DNA of 64,000 nucleotides, from NCBI GenBank assembly GCA_039586815.1, contig JBDHJR010000015.1:7177-71176 (forward strand), read 5' to 3'. The notes below the pieces were generated by a model, which was given only the letters and a program-made list of their open reading frames with translations, made no database searches and was not told the origin of the DNA. This document shows, in pieces, positions 16,740 to 25,411 of the stretch. How positions within the stretch are numbered: position 1 is the stretch's first letter; every line of letters starts with the position of its first letter. The DNA comes from WVYX01 sp039586815. GTDB taxonomy: Bacteria > Gemmatimonadota > Gemmatimonadetes > Gemmatimonadales > GWC2-71-9. The translations under genes were made by a program, and so were the position numbers.

Positions 16740-17251
16740 GGCAGGTAGCAGAAGGTCAGGGCAACGTCACCGTAGCGCCGCGTGTCGTCGCCGGCAAGCG
16801 CGAGCGTCACACGATGCTCCACGCCGAGCACAGCCGCAAACCGGCGGTCGCGGAAGATCTGCACGAGCCGCTCGGCATGGTCAGTAGTATATGGCGGGTC
16901 CGCCAGCACCACATCATAGGCGCCCTCCGGCAGCCGATCGGCGATCCGCAGGGCGTCCCCCCGTCGGATGCGCACCCGCTCACTCACCTCGAGCGACGCC
17001 ACGTTTGCCTTGAGGGCGGCGATGGACGGTGGCAGCAGCTCCACGAACTCGACCCGCGCGGCGCCGCGCGAGAGCGCTTCCAGCCCCAGCGCGCCGGATC
17101 CGGCGAACAGGTCGAGTACGCTGGCGCCGGCGACGCGCTCCCCCAGGATGCTGAACCACGCCTCCCGCACCTTCTCGGTTGTGGGGCGCACCCGCGCGTC
17201 CTTGGGCTCCTCGAGGACGCGTCCCTTGAACTCGCCGGCAATGATTCTCAC
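16736..17251 (-). CDS. rsmD: 16S rRNA (guanine966-N2)-methyltransferase RsmD
   Basis: Methylates G966 of 16S rRNA (171 aa). It begins VRIIAGEFKGR at a GTG overlapping the recJ stop (GTGA). It shows RPTTEKVREAWFSIL, the SAM-binding DLFAGSGALGLEALSRGA and the catalytic LADPPY. Length is slightly short but typical. Any earlier start would lie inside recJ. Confidence 0.93.
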   Translation of the reverse strand: MRIIAGEFKGRVLEEPKDARVRPTTEKVREAWFSILGERVAGASVLDLFAGSGALGLEALSRGAARVEFVELLPPSIAALKANVASLEVSERVRIRRGDALRIADRLPEGAYDVVLADPPYTTDHAERLVQIFRDRRFAAVLGVEHRVTLALAGDDTRRYGDVALTFCYLP

Positions 17252-18951
17252 GAGGGCCGGATCCCCACGACTCTGGCCTGCAGGTGACTCCGCCCCCGCC
17301 ACTCGTTGCGCTCCAGCCTGAGTGCCACGTCGAGCGGCGCGCCCCACCAACCGGACTCCACCCGATCCGCCCAGTTGAATGCGATCGCCTCGATGCGTCC
17401 CGTGCCGTCGTCCAGCGTGAACTTGAGATGGTTGGCGCCCACCGTTTTCCGGTCACGCGCGGCGGATTGACTCACCCCGAACACCGGCGCGGGATTGCCC
17501 GGCCCGCACGGCTCGAGGTGGCGCAGCAGCCTCTCCAACTCGGCGTCCATGCGCTCCAGCGAGAGCACGGCGTCGATTCGCTGGGTGGGCACCAGGTCCT
17601 CGGGGGTGAGTCGCTCACGCGCCACGGCGCAGAATGCCTCGCGGAACCCCTGCAACCGCTCGCGCCGCAGCGTGAGTCCCGCCGCCATCTTGTGGCCGCC
17701 GAAGCGCTCGAGCTGAGGTGCGCAGGCCTCCAGCGCCCCGTGCAGGTCGAACCCGGCAATCGAGCGTCCCGAGCCCCGGCCTTCGTCACCATCCAGCGAC
17801 ACCAGGATGGCGGGACGCGCATACCGCTCCACCACGCGCGATGCGACCAGCCCGATCACGCCGGCGTGCCAGCCCTCGCGGGCGAGCACCAGGCCGTAGT
17901 CCCGATCCAGATCTACGTTGACGTCGATCTCCTCGATCGCCTGCTCCAGCGTGGTCTCATCCACCGCCTGGCGTTGCTCGTTGAGGCGCTCGAGGCCGCG
18001 CGCCAGATCACGCGCCTCTACGTCGTCGTCGCAGAGCAGCAGCCGCACACCGTCCATCGCCTCGCCGATCCGACCGGCGGCGTTGAGCCGGGGGGCGAGG
18101 ATGTATCCCACCTGGCCCGCTCGCAGTTCCCGCCCGGCGAGTCCCGCCGTGTTCACCAGCGCGCGCACGCCGCGCCAGCGGGACGCCGCGAGCATCTTGA
18201 GCCCGAACCGCACCAGCGTGCGGTTCTCGCCGGTGAGCGGCACCACGTCGGCGACCGTTGCGAGCGCCACGAGGTCGAGGAAGTGAAACGGGAGGTTGTC
18301 CGGCAGGCCGAGTGCGTCGACCAGCGCCTGGGCCAGCTTGAACGCGACCCCTGCTCCGCACAGATGGCCCAGGTTCGCGGTGCAGTCGGGATGTTGCGGG
18401 TTCACCACCGCGTTGGCCGGTGCCACGACACCGGGCAGGTGATGGTCGGTGACCACCACGTCCATGCCCTCGTCCCGCGCCTGGCGAATCGGCTCCACCG
18501 CGGTCGTGCCGCAGTCGCACGTCACGATGAGCGATGCACCGTGCTCACGGGCCTCGGCGAGCCCGGCCGCGCCGAAGTCATAGCCATCGCGGATCCGGTG
18601 CGGCACGAACGGCACCACCTGCGCGCCCGCCTCCCGCAGCACCCGAGTGAGCAGCGCGGTGGCACACTGTCCGTCAACGTCGTAGTCGCCGTGCACCAGG
18701 ACTGTGCGCCCTTCACGGGCGGCGCGGCTCACCAGCTCCACCGCCTGTTCCATGTCCCTCAGGGCGTACGGATCGCTCAGCGATTCGAGCTCGGGGCGAA
18801 GGTAGCGTTTGGCGTCGACCGGAGCGGTGAAGCCTCGCTGCACCAACAGCGAGGCGAGGGCCTCCGGAACGTTGAGGGCATGCACCAGCGGCTCGACCTG
18901 GGCTGGGTCCGACGGCGGCGCCACGGCCCAGCGCGGCGGCGCTGCGGTCAT
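17248..18951 (-). CDS. recJ: Single-stranded-DNA exonuclease RecJ
   Basis: 5'-3' exonuclease for single-stranded DNA in recombination and repair (567 aa). The DHH phosphoesterase motifs are HGDYDVDGQCATALL, TCDCGTTAVEP and VVTDHHLPG. The DHHA1 part has FGGHKMAAGLTL, and an OB-like C-terminal region follows (LKFTLDDGTGRIEAIAFNW). Starts MTAAPPRWAV at ATG 18951, overlapping the upstream zinc-ribbon gene by four bases. Confidence 0.95.
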   Translation of the reverse strand: MTAAPPRWAVAPPSDPAQVEPLVHALNVPEALASLLVQRGFTAPVDAKRYLRPELESLSDPYALRDMEQAVELVSRAAREGRTVLVHGDYDVDGQCATALLTRVLREAGAQVVPFVPHRIRDGYDFGAAGLAEAREHGASLIVTCDCGTTAVEPIRQARDEGMDVVVTDHHLPGVVAPANAVVNPQHPDCTANLGHLCGAGVAFKLAQALVDALGLPDNLPFHFLDLVALATVADVVPLTGENRTLVRFGLKMLAASRWRGVRALVNTAGLAGRELRAGQVGYILAPRLNAAGRIGEAMDGVRLLLCDDDVEARDLARGLERLNEQRQAVDETTLEQAIEEIDVNVDLDRDYGLVLAREGWHAGVIGLVASRVVERYARPAILVSLDGDEGRGSGRSIAGFDLHGALEACAPQLERFGGHKMAAGLTLRRERLQGFREAFCAVARERLTPEDLVPTQRIDAVLSLERMDAELERLLRHLEPCGPGNPAPVFGVSQSAARDRKTVGANHLKFTLDDGTGRIEAIAFNWADRVESGWWGAPLDVALRLERNEWRGRSHLQARVVGIRPS

Positions 18952-19655
18952 TCGCCGCCGTCGTAGATCAGCACCCCGCACGCTTCACACGGCTCCACGC
19001 CGCTCCCGCCCAGCACCTTCTGCCGCCGATGAAGCGGCACGGACGTGAAGCAGTGGCCGCACGCCCCATTGTGAATGGGGTAGAGCGCCAGCGGCGCGCG
19101 ACCCTGCCGGATCCGGTCATAGCGATCCTGCAGCTGCGCGGGTACCGGCTCGGCGGTCTCGGCGCGATCGGTGCGGGCGGCCCCGAGCTTGTCGTCGATC
19201 TCGGCCTGCTTCGCCGCGATCTCCTCGCGCTTGGGCGCCTGAGCGGCACGCAATTCCTCGAGGTTGCCCTCCTCCTGTTCGGCGACCCCCTGTGCCTCCT
19301 TCACCTTGTCGGCCGAGCGAACCCATTCGGCCTCCTCCTTCGCCAGCACCGTACGGGCCAGATCCAGCTCGGCCATGAGATTCGAGGCTTCCTTGGCTCC
19401 CCGCACCCACTCGAGCCGTTGCCGCCGCCGTTCCTGCATCACGCGGTAGCTCTCGATCTTGCCCTCCAGCTCCTGGCGACGCTTGTCGGCCTGGTCGACC
19501 CGCGTATTGGCGGCGCCAACCGCCTCCTCCGCGCGTGCCAGCTCGTCGTCCAGTTGCTGCACCTCGGGCTCCAGGGCGGCAAGCTCCGCCTCCAGATCCA
19601 TCACGATCTTGTCCTTCTCCTGCAGCTTCAACAGCGCTTCGAGATCAGCGTGCAC
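18948..19655 (-). CDS. Coiled-coil protein with C-terminal C4 zinc ribbon
   Basis: A 235-residue protein of the widespread family with a long helical hairpin (about residues 1-175, rich in E, R, A and L heptads) and a C-terminal zinc ribbon. The ribbon has four cysteines, CGHC near residue 200 and CEAC near 225. Members are thought to bind nucleic acid, but no reaction is known. GTG start at 19655; it overlaps dnaG by 11 bases and recJ by 4. Its place between primase and RecJ suggests a link to replication or repair, by context only. Confidence 0.8.
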   Translation of the reverse strand: MHADLEALLKLQEKDKIVMDLEAELAALEPEVQQLDDELARAEEAVGAANTRVDQADKRRQELEGKIESYRVMQERRRQRLEWVRGAKEASNLMAELDLARTVLAKEEAEWVRSADKVKEAQGVAEQEEGNLEELRAAQAPKREEIAAKQAEIDDKLGAARTDRAETAEPVPAQLQDRYDRIRQGRAPLALYPIHNGACGHCFTSVPLHRRQKVLGGSGVEPCEACGVLIYDGGE

Positions 19656-21438
19656 TCCGGCTCCTCCGTTTCGTAATCACGTTCCAATAACCCGGATCGA
19701 GACTGGCGATGCGACGGCTCAGCGAGTCCTTCTGCTGCGCCAGCTCGACCTTCTCCTCTTCGCTAGCGACGGTGATCTGCCGGTCGATGGCTCGCAGCTT
19801 CGCGACCAGCTTCCGGCTCTCGATCTTGCGTAACGCCCCGTCGACCACGGCGTCCACGTTCAGGTCGCCCCACGGCTCCGCGAGCAACTCGGTCACCGGC
19901 CCGCGCTCCTCCGGGGCGATGCGGTCCAGCACCTCCGATCCCACCACCTTGGCGTCCAGCACGCCCACGTGCGCCAACAGCTGGCGCTCCGCGGTGTCCT
20001 CCGGCTCCAGCTCCGCCAGCCGCTCCACAATCCGCTCGCGCCATCCCGCCTCGTGAAGCATGACGCGCAGCAGGTCGCGCTCCGGCCGCGGCATCCGGCC
20101 GCGGCGCGGTTGCGACGCTTCATCCGCGCCACCCGATTCGCGCTGCGGCCGCGGTGCGGACCAGCGCGCCGACTTGAGCTCCTGCAGCACCGACTCCCGG
20201 GAGATCCCCAGCGCTTCGGCGGCACGGTTCACGTAGAGATCGCGAGTAACGCCGTCGCTCACGGCACGCAGCGTGGGCAGCAGACGGTCGAGTGCCCGGC
20301 GGCGCCCGGAGAGCGAGCCGAGCCAGCCCTTGCGCTCCAGCAGCTGCAGCTTGCGCTCGAACACGTCGAGGGCGTCGTCCAGCAGGCCGCGCACGGCGTC
20401 GATACCCCCGCTGAGCGCCACCGCGTCCGGGTCCTCGCGCGGCGGCAGCGTCGCGATCAGCACGCGCAGCCCCGCATGCAACAGCACGTCTGCCGCGCGG
20501 AAGCTGGCTCGCAGCCCTGCGGGATCGTTGTCGTACAGCAGCACCACGCTCTTGGTGTAGCGCTTGAGCAGCTGCGCTTGCTCCGCCGTGAGCGACGTCC
20601 CCAGCGGCGCCACCGTCTCCTCGATCCCGACCTCCACCAGACGCAGCGCGTCGAAGTAGCCCTCCACGACCACTGCTCGCTCGGCCTTGCGGATGGCGTG
20701 CTTGGCATCGTGCAGGTTGTACAGCAGGGATCCCTTGTGGAACACCGGCGTGTCGGGCGAGTTGAGGTACTTCGGCTCGGCGTCACCCAGCACGCGCCCG
20801 CCGAAACCCACCACGCGCCCGCGCAGGTCGTGAATCGGGAACAGCAACCGGTTCCAAAAGCGCGGCCTGAGCGACCCGTCCTCCCGCCTGACCGCGAGCC
20901 CCGCCTCCAGCAGAACCTCGACCTTCACACCGAGCTGCTCCATGGCCTTGAGGAATTCGTCACCCCTGGGCGCGAACCCAAGCCCGAGTGGCAGCAACTT
21001 CTCGAGATCGAAGGACCGCTCCTCCAGGTAGCGGCACGCCGGCTTGGCGTCGTCCGCCTCCCGCAGGCGGCGCGCATACCACTCGCCGGCCGCGCTCAAT
21101 GCCGAGAACAAGGGCTCACGGGGATCGGGGCCGGCGCTGCGCCGCTCGGGAATCGTGATGCCGACCCGCCGCGCCACCTCGCGCACGGCAGTGGGATAGT
21201 CCATCCCCAGGCGCTTCATGAAGAAGGTGAAGACGTCTCCCGCCTCGTGGCACACGAAGCAGTAGAACATCTGCTTCTTGGGAATGACGGCGAAGTTGCG
21301 GTTCTTGCCCCCGTGAAACGGGCAGGGACCGCGGTAGTCGGAGCCCGTGCGCCTCAGCTCCACGTGCTCGCCAACGACCGTCACCAGGTCGGCGGCGTCG
21401 CGCACCTGCTCGATGACGTCGTCGGGAATCGTGCTCAC
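19645..21438 (-). CDS. dnaG: DNA primase
   Basis: Makes RNA primers for replication (597 aa). The N-terminal CHC2 zinc motif is CPFHGGKN with the pair CFVCHEAGD about 17 residues on. The RNA polymerase core includes LLFPIHDLRGRVVGFGGR, and Toprim residues are VVEGYFDALRL and LLYDNDPAGLRA. The C-terminal helical part is the helicase-binding region. GTG start at 21438 overlaps the mutS2 stop (GTGA). No rpoD gene follows, unlike the common macromolecular-synthesis operon. Confidence 0.96.
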   Translation of the reverse strand: MSTIPDDVIEQVRDAADLVTVVGEHVELRRTGSDYRGPCPFHGGKNRNFAVIPKKQMFYCFVCHEAGDVFTFFMKRLGMDYPTAVREVARRVGITIPERRSAGPDPREPLFSALSAAGEWYARRLREADDAKPACRYLEERSFDLEKLLPLGLGFAPRGDEFLKAMEQLGVKVEVLLEAGLAVRREDGSLRPRFWNRLLFPIHDLRGRVVGFGGRVLGDAEPKYLNSPDTPVFHKGSLLYNLHDAKHAIRKAERAVVVEGYFDALRLVEVGIEETVAPLGTSLTAEQAQLLKRYTKSVVLLYDNDPAGLRASFRAADVLLHAGLRVLIATLPPREDPDAVALSGGIDAVRGLLDDALDVFERKLQLLERKGWLGSLSGRRRALDRLLPTLRAVSDGVTRDLYVNRAAEALGISRESVLQELKSARWSAPRPQRESGGADEASQPRRGRMPRPERDLLRVMLHEAGWRERIVERLAELEPEDTAERQLLAHVGVLDAKVVGSEVLDRIAPEERGPVTELLAEPWGDLNVDAVVDGALRKIESRKLVAKLRAIDRQITVASEEEKVELAQQKDSLSRRIASLDPGYWNVITKRRSRSAR

Positions 21439-23771
21439 GACACGAACTCCACGATGGTGACCCCCGACCCACCCTGTTCGGGCGGCGCCAGCTGGAACCG
21501 CGCCACCCGCCTGTCGGCTTGCAGCAACTGCTGCACGGCCGCGCGCAGCGCTCCGGTTCCCTTGCCGTGGATGATGCGCAGCAACGGCAGGTCGGCGACC
21601 ACCGCCGCGTCGATGGCGGCGAGCAGCTCGGGCTCGGCTTCCTCGACGCGCATGCCTCGCAGGTTCACTTCGGACGACACTTTCGTGTCGGAGGGAACCG
21701 GGAACGGAGAACGGGGAACGGTTGGCTCCGGCGATGTCCCGGCAACTCGCGAACCCTTCTTCGACTGCGGTGCGGCAGGGCGGCCCGTTCCCTGTTCCCC
21801 GTTCTCCGTTCCCCGAACTCTCCAGCCTGCCTCCTCCAACTTGCGAAGCGCATCCGCCTCCTCCTTCACACCCTCCTCGACCAAACGGCGCGCTTCCTTG
21901 GCGGTCGCCTCGCTCACCGCAGCCCGCGCCGTGCCCAACGCCTCCTCGACGCGCTTGCGCGCCTCCAGCAGAAAGCGACGTGCTTGCTCGCGCCCCTCGC
22001 GTTCCAGCTCCCGTTCGCGCTCGTTGAGGGCCGCGAGCCGCCGCTGCAACTCCGATCGCTCGTCCCGCGCCGCGCCGCTCTCCCTGGCGAGGTGTGCCTG
22101 CGTGTCCGCCACCTCCCCTTCCCTGCGCCCCAGCTCGGCTTCTCGTTGCTCCAGCTCGGCAAGCATCGCGTCCAGCGAGCGCGCTTGCTCCGGCGTCAGC
22201 TCCTCGGCGCGGGCCAGCACGTCGCTTGGCAAACCCATGCGCCGTGCGATGGCCAGGCCGTACGAGCGCCCCGGCTTGCCCTTGAGCAGGCGGTAGGTCG
22301 GCGCCAGAGTGGCCTGGTCGAACTCGAGGCTGGCGTTCACGATGCCAGGCGTGTCGGCTGCCAATTCCTTGAGCTGGCCCAGGTGAGTGGTGGCTACGGT
22401 CACCGGCTCGCGCCCGTTCAGGGCGAGCAGCAGCGCACCCGCGAGGGCCGCCCCTTCGATCGGGTCGGTTCCGCCGCCCAGCTCGTCCAGCAACACCAGG
22501 GAGCTCTCCCCCACTTCCTCGAGGATCACCTTGAGACGGGCTACGTGCGCGCTGAACGTGGAGAGGCTGGCCTCGATCGACTGGTGATCGCCGATGTCCG
22601 TGAAGATGCGGCTGAACACCGGCAGGGTAGTCTCCGGACCCACGGGCGGAATCACTCCGGCCTGCGCCGTCGCGCTGATGAGCCCCACGGCCTTGAGCAG
22701 CACCGTCTTGCCACCCGCGTTGGGCCCGCTCACCAGCACGCTGACCTCACCCTCATCCAGCACGAGGTCGAACGGCACAGCCTCGCCCGACTCGGCCAGC
22801 AACAGGGGGTGCACGCCTTGCCGGATCGCAAGCGGCGCCGGCGCCTCGGACAACTCGGGAACGAGCGCCTTCGATGCAAGAGCGTACCGCGCGCGGGCGT
22901 AGCAGTCGTCGGCCGCGACGCACATGGCCCAGCCATCCTCGATGAGCGAAGCGTGTGGGCGTGCCTCCTCGGTCAGCGCCCGCAACACCGCCAGGGTCTC
23001 GCGCGCCTCCTCCGCCTCACAGGCGTTCAACTCGTTGCCCAGCTGCACAGCCTCGCTCGGCTCAACGAACAGGGTCGCGCCCGAGCTCGACTCACCGTGC
23101 ACAATCCCCTGCACCCTCCCGCGCCGCTCACTGCGCACCGGGATCACGTAGCGACCGCCGCGCAGAGTCACCGTAGCGTCCCCCTCGTGGGGCGCCGCCT
23201 CGCGTAGGAATCCTTCGAGCAGGCCGATGAGCCGCTCGCGCGCATCGCGCAGCCTGCGGCGCGCCCGCTTGAGAGCGGGTGAGGCGTCGTCCTTCACCCG
23301 CCCGTCCGGCTCGATTGCCCGCTCGATGGCCTGCTCCAGGCGGCGCGGCGGGATCTCGACGGCAAGCGCCGCTACGCGCGGCGCCTGCTCCGCCAGAGCC
23401 ACGAGCTGGTCCGCCACCTCATGCATGCCCGAGAGGGCCGACTGGAGCGCGTGGAGTTGCTCCCCGTCGAGCACGCTGCCAGCGACGGCGAGCTGCTCCA
23501 GGACCTCGCTCAGATCGGGCACCGCGAGTGGCCGGAAGCGGCCCTTCTCGTGCAGCTCGCGCGCCAGCTCCCACACTGTGGCAAGCTCCTCCCGCACGAG
23601 CTCCACATCGGCCAAGGGACGGCGCGCCTGCACGGAGGCCGCTCCCAGATCCGACACCGCGTGCTGCGCCACCACGGCGAGGACGCGGTCGAACTCCAGC
23701 TCTGCGAGGGTTTGGGGAGCAGCTACCCGCGAGAATGAGGAAGGGGTGCCGGTGATCTCAGTCACCTGCAC
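21435..23771 (-). CDS. mutS2: MutS2 family ATPase/endonuclease with Smr domain
   Basis: A 778-residue MutS2. Helical core domains (1-300) lead to the ABC-type ATPase: Walker A SGPNAGGKTVLLKAVG, signature region EASLSTFSAHVARL, Walker B SLVLLDELGGGTDP. A long coiled clamp follows (about 510-640), and the C-terminal Smr nuclease domain begins at VNLRGMRVEEAE and has IIHGKGTGAL. The family suppresses recombination or rescues collided ribosomes. The linker before Smr carries about 45 low-complexity residues coded by an inverted pair of heptanucleotide arrays. Start GTG at 23771; a second GTG two codons on is equally possible. Confidence 0.94.
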   Translation of the reverse strand: MQVTEITGTPSSFSRVAAPQTLAELEFDRVLAVVAQHAVSDLGAASVQARRPLADVELVREELATVWELARELHEKGRFRPLAVPDLSEVLEQLAVAGSVLDGEQLHALQSALSGMHEVADQLVALAEQAPRVAALAVEIPPRRLEQAIERAIEPDGRVKDDASPALKRARRRLRDARERLIGLLEGFLREAAPHEGDATVTLRGGRYVIPVRSERRGRVQGIVHGESSSGATLFVEPSEAVQLGNELNACEAEEARETLAVLRALTEEARPHASLIEDGWAMCVAADDCYARARYALASKALVPELSEAPAPLAIRQGVHPLLLAESGEAVPFDLVLDEGEVSVLVSGPNAGGKTVLLKAVGLISATAQAGVIPPVGPETTLPVFSRIFTDIGDHQSIEASLSTFSAHVARLKVILEEVGESSLVLLDELGGGTDPIEGAALAGALLLALNGREPVTVATTHLGQLKELAADTPGIVNASLEFDQATLAPTYRLLKGKPGRSYGLAIARRMGLPSDVLARAEELTPEQARSLDAMLAELEQREAELGRREGEVADTQAHLARESGAARDERSELQRRLAALNERERELEREGREQARRFLLEARKRVEEALGTARAAVSEATAKEARRLVEEGVKEEADALRKLEEAGWRVRGTENGEQGTGRPAAPQSKKGSRVAGTSPEPTVPRSPFPVPSDTKVSSEVNLRGMRVEEAEPELLAAIDAAVVADLPLLRIIHGKGTGALRAAVQQLLQADRRVARFQLAPPEQGGSGVTIVEFVS
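21693..21813. repeat. Inverted pair of heptanucleotide arrays in the mutS2 linker
   Basis: Left arm 21693-21720 on the plus strand is GGGAACC, GGGAACG, GAGAACG, GGGAACG. Right arm 21786-21813 is CGTTCCC, TGTTCCC, CGTTCTC, CGTTCCC. Over 21 bases the arms are complementary with one mismatch, around a loop of roughly 70 bases. The whole element is in frame and sits in the flexible linker before the Smr domain, which is where an insertion would be tolerated. Confidence 0.85.
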
Positions 23772-23871
23772 CCCTTGCCGAACACACTCTGCCCCGGCGC
23801 TTCATGTTCCGCGCTTGAGCCTCTTGCCAGGAACGGGGGTTACTCGAGTCAGAATCTGTAACAGAGTTCTC

Positions 23872-23900
23872 AAGTTAGACCTGCCTCATGCCCTTGGCAA
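23872..23900 (-). promoter_or_regulatory. Candidate sigma-70-type promoter for mutS2 and downstream genes
   Basis: Minus-strand TTGCCA (23895-23900), a 17-base spacer and TAACTT (23872-23877). It lies ten bases past the HIT gene stop and about 100 bases before mutS2, in the only sizeable gap (23772-23909) between the HIT and mutS2 genes. Five of six -35 bases match TTGACA; the -10 match is modest. I see no terminator for the HIT gene in this gap. Confidence 0.4.
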
Positions 23901-23909
23901 GCACTCGCG

Positions 23910-24248
23910 CTAGCCGGGCGGCCACGCCATCGGGCGCCCGCCCAGCACGTGGGCGTGGACATGAAACACCGTCTGCCCGGCTCCCGCATTCGTGTTGATG
24001 ACGAGGCGATACCCGTCGTCCGCCAGCCCCTCGTCGCGGGCGACATCGCGCGCAAACAGCACCAGCCCACCCAGCAGCGCGCCGTCGTCGGCCTCGTTGA
24101 GAGAGGCTACGTGCCGCTTGGGGATGGCCAGCACATGGGTGGGGGCCTGGGGACTGATGTCGCGGAACGCGAAGTACTCCTCGCTCTCGGCCACCTTGGC
24201 GGCCGGGATCTCACCGGCCGCGATCTTGCAGAAGAGACAATCACCCAT
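23910..24248 (-). CDS. HIT family nucleotide-binding protein
   Basis: A 112-residue histidine-triad protein (HinT-like purine nucleoside phosphoramidase or related hydrolase). The N terminus has the CLFCKIAAGEIP zinc-knuckle start. The centre reads THVLAIPKRHVASL, and the triad is VFHVHAHVLGG. Start ATG 24248 (MGDCLFCK), two bases after the dnaJ stop. Last gene of the obgE-to-HIT series. Substrate cannot be assigned. Confidence 0.92.
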   Translation of the reverse strand: MGDCLFCKIAAGEIPAAKVAESEEYFAFRDISPQAPTHVLAIPKRHVASLNEADDGALLGGLVLFARDVARDEGLADDGYRLVINTNAGAGQTVFHVHAHVLGGRPMAWPPG

Positions 24249-24250
24249 GG

Positions 24251-25405
24251 TCAGGTCCCGAAGGCCTCCTTCATCTTGTCCCAGATCCGCTTGCCCAGTC
24301 CTTCCTTGGGCGGCTCGCCCTCGATCTCGGAGAGCTGCTCGAACAACTGCTTGAGCTCGGGGCTCAGCTTGTCCGGCGTCCACACCCGAGCGCGCACGTA
24401 CAGCGTGCCCTTGCGCCCGCTGCTCACGTTGGGCAGCCCCTCGCCGCGCAACGTGAACACGGTGCCGCTCTGCGTGCCGCCGGGCACGGTCAGCGTCTCC
24501 GCGCCGTAGGGAGTGGGCACCTCCACCTCACCGCCCAGAGCCGCGTGGCTGAATGACAGGGGCAGATCGTACAGCAGGTCGTCGCCGTGCCGCTCGAAGC
24601 GCCGATCCTCTTCCACCTCGAATTGCACCAGGAGATCACCGTACGGGCCGTTGCGCGGGCCGGCCACGCCCTTCCCGCGCAGCGTGATGTAGTTCTCGCC
24701 GGTCACCCCCGCGGGCACCTCCACATCCACCTGCTTCTCGCGCCGCACGCGCCCGTCGCCGCGGCACTCCGTGCAGGGGTCCGACACCACGCTCCCCTCG
24801 CCATCGCAGGCAGGGCACGGCGCCACCGACACGAACTGCCCGAACAGCGATTGCGCCGCGCGGCGCACCTCGCCGGCCCCGCCGCAGGTGGAACAGGGCT
24901 GCGGGCTGGAGCCCGGTGCCGCACCGCCGCCGTCGCAGGCCTCGCACCGCTCCAGCGTCTTGAGCTTGAGGGTGCGCGTGACGCCTTGCGCCACCTCGTC
25001 GAAGGTGAGCCGCAGCTTGACCCGCACGTCCTGACCGCGGCGCTGCTCGCGGCGCGCCCGTTGTCCGCCTCCGAAGAACGCGTCGAACCCACCCATCCCG
25101 CCGAAGTCGCGCATGAAGATGTTGAGCGCCTCCGACAGATCGACGTGATGGAAGCCGAAGCCGCCGGCACCCGCGGGCCCACCCTTGATACCCGACATCC
25201 CGAAGCGGTCGTAGCGCGCCCGCTGGTCGGGATCGCGCAGCACCTCGTACGCCTCGGTGGCCTCTTTGAACCTCTCCTCGGCCGCCTTGTCCCCGTCGTT
25301 GCGGTCTGGATGGTACTCCATGGCGAGACGGCGGTACGCCTTCTTGACCTCGGCTTCCGACGCAGTGCGCTCGACGCCGAGAACGTCGTATAGATCGCGG
25401 GCCAT
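24251..25405 (-). CDS. dnaJ: Chaperone DnaJ
   Basis: Hsp40 co-chaperone of DnaK (384 aa). The J domain (1-70) has the HPD tripeptide in MEYHPDRN. A Gly/Phe region (about 80-120) is followed by four CxxCxGxG-type zinc repeats (CEACDGGG, CSTCGGAG, CPACDGEG, CTECRGDG) and the substrate-binding C-terminal domains. All zinc cysteines are present. It follows hrcA by six bases; dnaK and grpE are not in the window. Heat-shock control would be through HrcA, though no CIRCE operator is visible here. Confidence 0.96.
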   Translation of the reverse strand: MARDLYDVLGVERTASEAEVKKAYRRLAMEYHPDRNDGDKAAEERFKEATEAYEVLRDPDQRARYDRFGMSGIKGGPAGAGGFGFHHVDLSEALNIFMRDFGGMGGFDAFFGGGQRARREQRRGQDVRVKLRLTFDEVAQGVTRTLKLKTLERCEACDGGGAAPGSSPQPCSTCGGAGEVRRAAQSLFGQFVSVAPCPACDGEGSVVSDPCTECRGDGRVRREKQVDVEVPAGVTGENYITLRGKGVAGPRNGPYGDLLVQFEVEEDRRFERHGDDLLYDLPLSFSHAALGGEVEVPTPYGAETLTVPGGTQSGTVFTLRGEGLPNVSSGRKGTLYVRARVWTPDKLSPELKQLFEQLSEIEGEPPKEGLGKRIWDKMKEAFGT

Positions 25406-25411
25406 GGTGCG

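Noticed and set aside
19969..22296. A 775-codon open frame on the plus strand across dnaG and mutS2
   Set aside because: It is antisense to two genes with complete catalytic motifs, and its product is a low-complexity Arg/Gln/His string typical of high-GC shadow frames.
21519..23207. A 562-codon plus-strand frame opposite mutS2
   Set aside because: Shadow of MutS2; composition follows the third-position GC bias of the sense gene.
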